Assembly (NCBI GenBank): GCA_027624625.1
Contig: JAQBWH010000020.1
Span: forward strand, 1-35,468
Source: Verrucomicrobiota bacterium
GTDB taxonomy: Bacteria; Verrucomicrobiota; Verrucomicrobiia; Chthoniobacterales; JACTMZ01
Direction: 5' to 3'
DNA length: 35,468 bases
This document shows positions 32,489 through 35,468 of the stretch, in pieces. Every line of letters begins with the position of its first letter. Positions within the stretch are counted from its first letter, which is position 1. The notes beneath the pieces were generated by a model, which saw nothing but the letters and a program-made list of their open reading frames with translations, did no database searches and had not been told where the DNA came from. The translations under genes and the position numbers were made by a program.

Positions 32489-35468
32489 CTATGGCCCGCC
32501 GAGGGTGTTGAGACGTTCCCGGGCCTTGGGGGCGAATTCGGAGTCGGGGAATTTTTCGGCCAGCTCTTGGTAAGCGCGGACAACTTGGGCTTTCTGCTTG
32601 GTCGCTTTTTCGGGGTCGCTGGCTTGGAGTTCGGCGACTTGCAGTTCGAGGAGTTGCCCGCCTTCCCAAAGGCCGGTGGCGGCGGCCTCGGGCACGCCCT
32701 CGTAGAAGGCGGAGATCTTGATGAAGTAGTCGATGGCGGCGTCGCGCTCACCTTTGTCCTTTTGAATAAAGCCACCGAGAAGCATGGCGTTGGCGCGCAG
32801 TTCGGTCGGGGCGTTGGGCGCGCGGATGATCTGGGTGAGGAGGACGATGGCTTCGTCGCCTTTGCCTTGTTCCTTTAGGAAGGCGGCGATGCCGTAGTTG
32901 GCTTCGAGCACCTTGGGTGACCACGGGTAGAGGGACTTCAATTTTTCGAAGAGCGCGCCGGCTCCGGTGACGTCTTTCTGCTCCTGCGCCACGCGGCCGA
33001 GACCGAAGATGGAAATGGCTTGGGCTTCCTGGATGGCGGGCGGCGCGGCGTTGGGTTCCTGTCCCGCGGGGTTCGGGTAATCGACGGCGATTTTTTCGAA
33101 GACGGCTTGGGCTTCGTCGGGTTTACCGTTCCCGAGGAGGGCGAGTCCGTAAAGGTCGAGGTCGGACGGCGCGTAGACCAGCGAGGGATCGTAGGCTTTG
33201 TTCATTTCCTCCAGCGCGCGGGCCGGGTCGGTCTGGCTGATGAAGGCAGCGCGGGCGAAGAGGATTTTACTTTTTGCGCTGTCGGGCGATGAGGCGGCGA
33301 GGTCCTCGAAATATTTTTCCACCCCGGCGGCATCGAGGAGTCCGGGGGAGACTTCGGCCTGCTTGGCGGCGAGGAGGGAGCGGAGTCCGAGTCCGAGCTG
33401 GGCGCTGTCCGGGTAGGTTGCGGTCATTTTTTCCGCGGCGGCGACGGACGCGGCCATGGAAGCTTTCCATTTTTCCTGCTCTTCTGGAGTGAGTGCACCG
33501 TAGCGTCCGAGTCTCTCCGCGGCGGCGCGGTGAAGGTCGGCGATCTTGAGCATGGCCTCGGGCGCTTTCGGAGCGGTGGCGTATTTCTCGGCGAAAGTTT
33601 GGTAGGCGGCGACGGCGGCCTCGAGGTTGCCGCGGTTGGTTTCGGTCTGGCCGATGCTGTCGAAGGCGAAGAAGACTTTATCGTCCTCGGGGTATTTGCC
33701 GACGAACTCGGTCATGAGCCGCACGACTTCGTCGGCGTTCTGCGCGGCGCCGGCGAGCTGGGCGCGCTGGAAGTAGGTGAAGGGTGCGGGCTGGCTCTGG
33801 GGGAATTTTTCGGCGATCTCGGCCATGGTGGCCACGGCCTCCTCATTGCGTCCGAGGGCCAGTTTGGCCGCGGCGGCGGAATACATGGCACTGGGGGTGA
33901 GCTGGGTCTGGGGGTATTTGAGGACGAAGGCGTCGATGAGAGGGAGGGATCCTGCGTTGTCGCCCTTCTGCTGGGTGCCGACCGCGACCCAGAATTCGGC
34001 TTCCTCGACCTGCGTGGCTTGGGGGAATTTGGCCACGAGTTCCTGGTAGGCGGCGATGGCGTCATCCCATTTGCCCTGTTCTTTGAAGACATTGCCAATG
34101 CCGAGTTGGGCGACGGCGCCGACTTCGGGCGGAGGATTGGTGGCGAGGAAGTCGCGGTAGGTTTTCAAGGCGCCGTCGAAATCGCCCTGCTGGGCGCGCG
34201 CGGTGGCTTCATTGACCACGGAGAGTCCGAGGAGCGGGCTTTTCGGATAAATCTCGGCCGCCTCCCGGAAATATTGTGCGGCTTTCTCCGGATTGCGGGC
34301 GGCCGGGTCCGGATGGGCAAGGAAGAGGTTGCCGAGGGCGATGGGGAGGTTGGCGGCGATCGGATCACCTTTGTGCGCGCGCTGGAAAGCGTCGTAGCGG
34401 GTCACGGCGGGATCGGCGGCGTTCTGCACCGCGTAGGTCATGGCGAGGAAGTAGAGGTTGCGCTTTTTGTCCTCGTCGTCGGTCAGGAGCGGTTCGATGT
34501 GGGCGAGGACGACGCGCGATTCGTCGTATTGTCCGGCCTGGAAGTAGCTCTCGCCGATTTTTTGCAAGGCGGTGACGGTTTGGTCGGGGCGGGACTGCAA
34601 TTCGGCGAGTTTGCGGCGGTCGCGCTCGGCTTGTCGGTCGATGCGTTTGAGTTCCGCGGTGTTGCGCGCGGCGAGGGCGGTACGGCGCAGGGCGGGGATG
34701 CGGTCGATTTTTTTCTGCTGGAGGGCGACGATGGTTTCCTTGGGCAAGATGCCGCGGAAGGCGTTGCGGGCCTGCTCGAGCAGGGCGGGCTTGCGATCGG
34801 CGGGGGCGAAGGCAGCTTCGTTGAGGAGGATTTCGCCGAGTTGGAATTGCGCGGCGTTGACCAGGGCGAGGTCGGTTTTTTTCTCGATGATGGCGCGGAG
34901 GAGTCCAGCCGACTTGGTGTAGAGGGCGAAAGCGGCCTGCTGGTCGGCGCCTTCCACTCCGAGCATTTTGCTGGCCTCGGTGGCGAAGATGAGCGCGAGG
35001 AGGTTCTGGCTGTCGAGGATCCCCGGGCTGTTGGGGAAGCGTTTGAGGTTGGTTTCAAGCGCGGTTTGGGCCGGGGCATAGTCGCCGACTTGAAACGAGG
35101 CGATGGCGCTGCCGTAGAAGGCGGATTCCACCTCGGAGGATTGAGGATATTTTTCGATGAAGGCGGCGAATTGTTTCACCGCTTCCTCGTAGTTGGTCTT
35201 GCGCGCCGGGTCGTCCGCTTTGAGCGAGGCGGCCAATGCGGAAAGAGCCTGCGGTTGGAGCAAAGCCGCGAGTTCACTCAATTCCGCTCCGGCCGGAGGA
35301 CCGGTGAGAAACTTTCCGAGGACATCGAGACTCTTTTGGTTTTCCCCACTGAGGTAATAGGAGAAGGCGAGTTGGACTTGGGCGTTAGGGACCACGGGGG
35401 AGGTGGGGTAGTCGCGGAGGAGTGTCTCGTAAGCTTCGGCCGCGGCAGGGTAATCGCCATTGGTATAA
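32489..35468 (-). CDS. Very large TPR-repeat protein, N-terminus outside window
   Basis: At least 992 residues of tetratricopeptide repeats, open to the right edge. A GTG at 35395 is unlikely to be the start, because upstream codons continue the repeat pattern (GDYPAAAEAYETLLRDYP). Helical pairs with TPR signatures recur throughout, for example WDDAIAAYQELVAKFPQ, AALKTYRDFLATNPPP and AVAAYQTFAEKYATAP. The 'Y-P' or 'F-P' at the end of many helices resembles BamD/YbgF/TolA-associated TPR proteins of the cell envelope. No catalytic domain is seen. A scaffold role in the envelope is inferred. nth follows after 1 bp. Confidence 0.88.
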   Translation of the reverse strand, partial: YTNGDYPAAAEAYETLLRDYPTSPVVPNAQVQLAFSYYLSGENQKSLDVLGKFLTGPPAGAELSELAALLQPQALSALAASLKADDPARKTNYEEAVKQFAAFIEKYPQSSEVESAFYGSAIASFQVGDYAPAQTALETNLKRFPNSPGILDSQNLLALIFATEASKMLGVEGADQQAAFALYTKSAGLLRAIIEKKTDLALVNAAQFQLGEILLNEAAFAPADRKPALLEQARNAFRGILPKETIVALQQKKIDRIPALRRTALAARNTAELKRIDRQAERDRRKLAELQSRPDQTVTALQKIGESYFQAGQYDESRVVLAHIEPLLTDDEDKKRNLYFLAMTYAVQNAADPAVTRYDAFQRAHKGDPIAANLPIALGNLFLAHPDPAARNPEKAAQYFREAAEIYPKSPLLGLSVVNEATARAQQGDFDGALKTYRDFLATNPPPEVGAVAQLGIGNVFKEQGKWDDAIAAYQELVAKFPQATQVEEAEFWVAVGTQQKGDNAGSLPLIDAFVLKYPQTQLTPSAMYSAAAAKLALGRNEEAVATMAEIAEKFPQSQPAPFTYFQRAQLAGAAQNADEVVRLMTEFVGKYPEDDKVFFAFDSIGQTETNRGNLEAAVAAYQTFAEKYATAPKAPEAMLKIADLHRAAAERLGRYGALTPEEQEKWKASMAASVAAAEKMTATYPDSAQLGLGLRSLLAAKQAEVSPGLLDAAGVEKYFEDLAASSPDSAKSKILFARAAFISQTDPARALEEMNKAYDPSLVYAPSDLDLYGLALLGNGKPDEAQAVFEKIAVDYPNPAGQEPNAAPPAIQEAQAISIFGLGRVAQEQKDVTGAGALFEKLKSLYPWSPKVLEANYGIAAFLKEQGKGDEAIVLLTQIIRAPNAPTELRANAMLLGGFIQKDKGERDAAIDYFIKISAFYEGVPEAAATGLWEGGQLLELQVAELQASDPEKATKQKAQVVRAYQELAEKFPDSEFAPKARERLNTLGGP

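Overview
This 35.5 kb, GC-rich window looks like ordinary chromosome from a Gram-negative-type bacterium, most likely a member of the Verrucomicrobiota. That placement is inference. It rests on two PEP-CTERM proteins with formylglycine-enzyme-like folds, an outer-membrane beta-barrel protein ending in Phe, an LPS gene (kdsD), a menaquinone gene (menB), GatB-dependent tRNA amidation, an unusual EF-P, and dispersed palindromic repeats. No prophage, CRISPR array, rRNA, tRNA or intact insertion sequence was seen.

Layout. (1) 1-4150: start of a secreted protein on the minus strand, leuA, then a tandem pair of PEP-CTERM/FGE-like exported proteins. (2) 4371-8617: a minus-strand Phd-type antitoxin, PIN toxin and midA-like methyltransferase cluster, divergent from the helicase gene hrpB; a near-perfect palindrome lies on the antitoxin promoter. 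(3) 8680-13180: minus-strand secG-panC-nadB, followed by an outer-membrane beta-barrel gene. (4) 13346-16181: argA (kinase plus GNAT form) and a Na+/solute symporter. (5) 16182-22698: replication neighbourhood with weak DnaA boxes, dnaA, dnaN, a lysozyme-like secreted protein of unknown role, polX, and a farnesyl-diphosphate synthase gene overlapping polX. (6) 22736-25525: a small secreted protein on the minus strand, kdsD, efp and a polytopic membrane protein with a HELTH metalloprotease motif. (7) 25526-29116: an SMP-30/gluconolactonase gene of different codon style flanked by gene-free stretches, then menB and aroC. (8) 29219-31838: cvpA-like, gatB and a TMEM14-like gene joined by ATGA overlaps. 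(9) 31777-35468: minus-strand nth and a very large TPR protein that runs off the right edge.

Most genes are housekeeping: amino-acid, NAD, pantothenate, isoprenoid and menaquinone synthesis, replication, repair and translation. The parts most worth a second look are: the EF-P whose loop tip has Asn instead of the usual Lys/Arg; the putative membrane metalloprotease directly behind it; a strongly ribosome-bound short ORF overlapping the dnaA 5' end; the toxin-antitoxin operator and its coupling to midA; the duplicated FGE-like pair lacking the FGE catalytic cysteines; and a 72-bp MITE/REP-like inverted repeat behind aroC. I did not find a clear multi-gene novel system.
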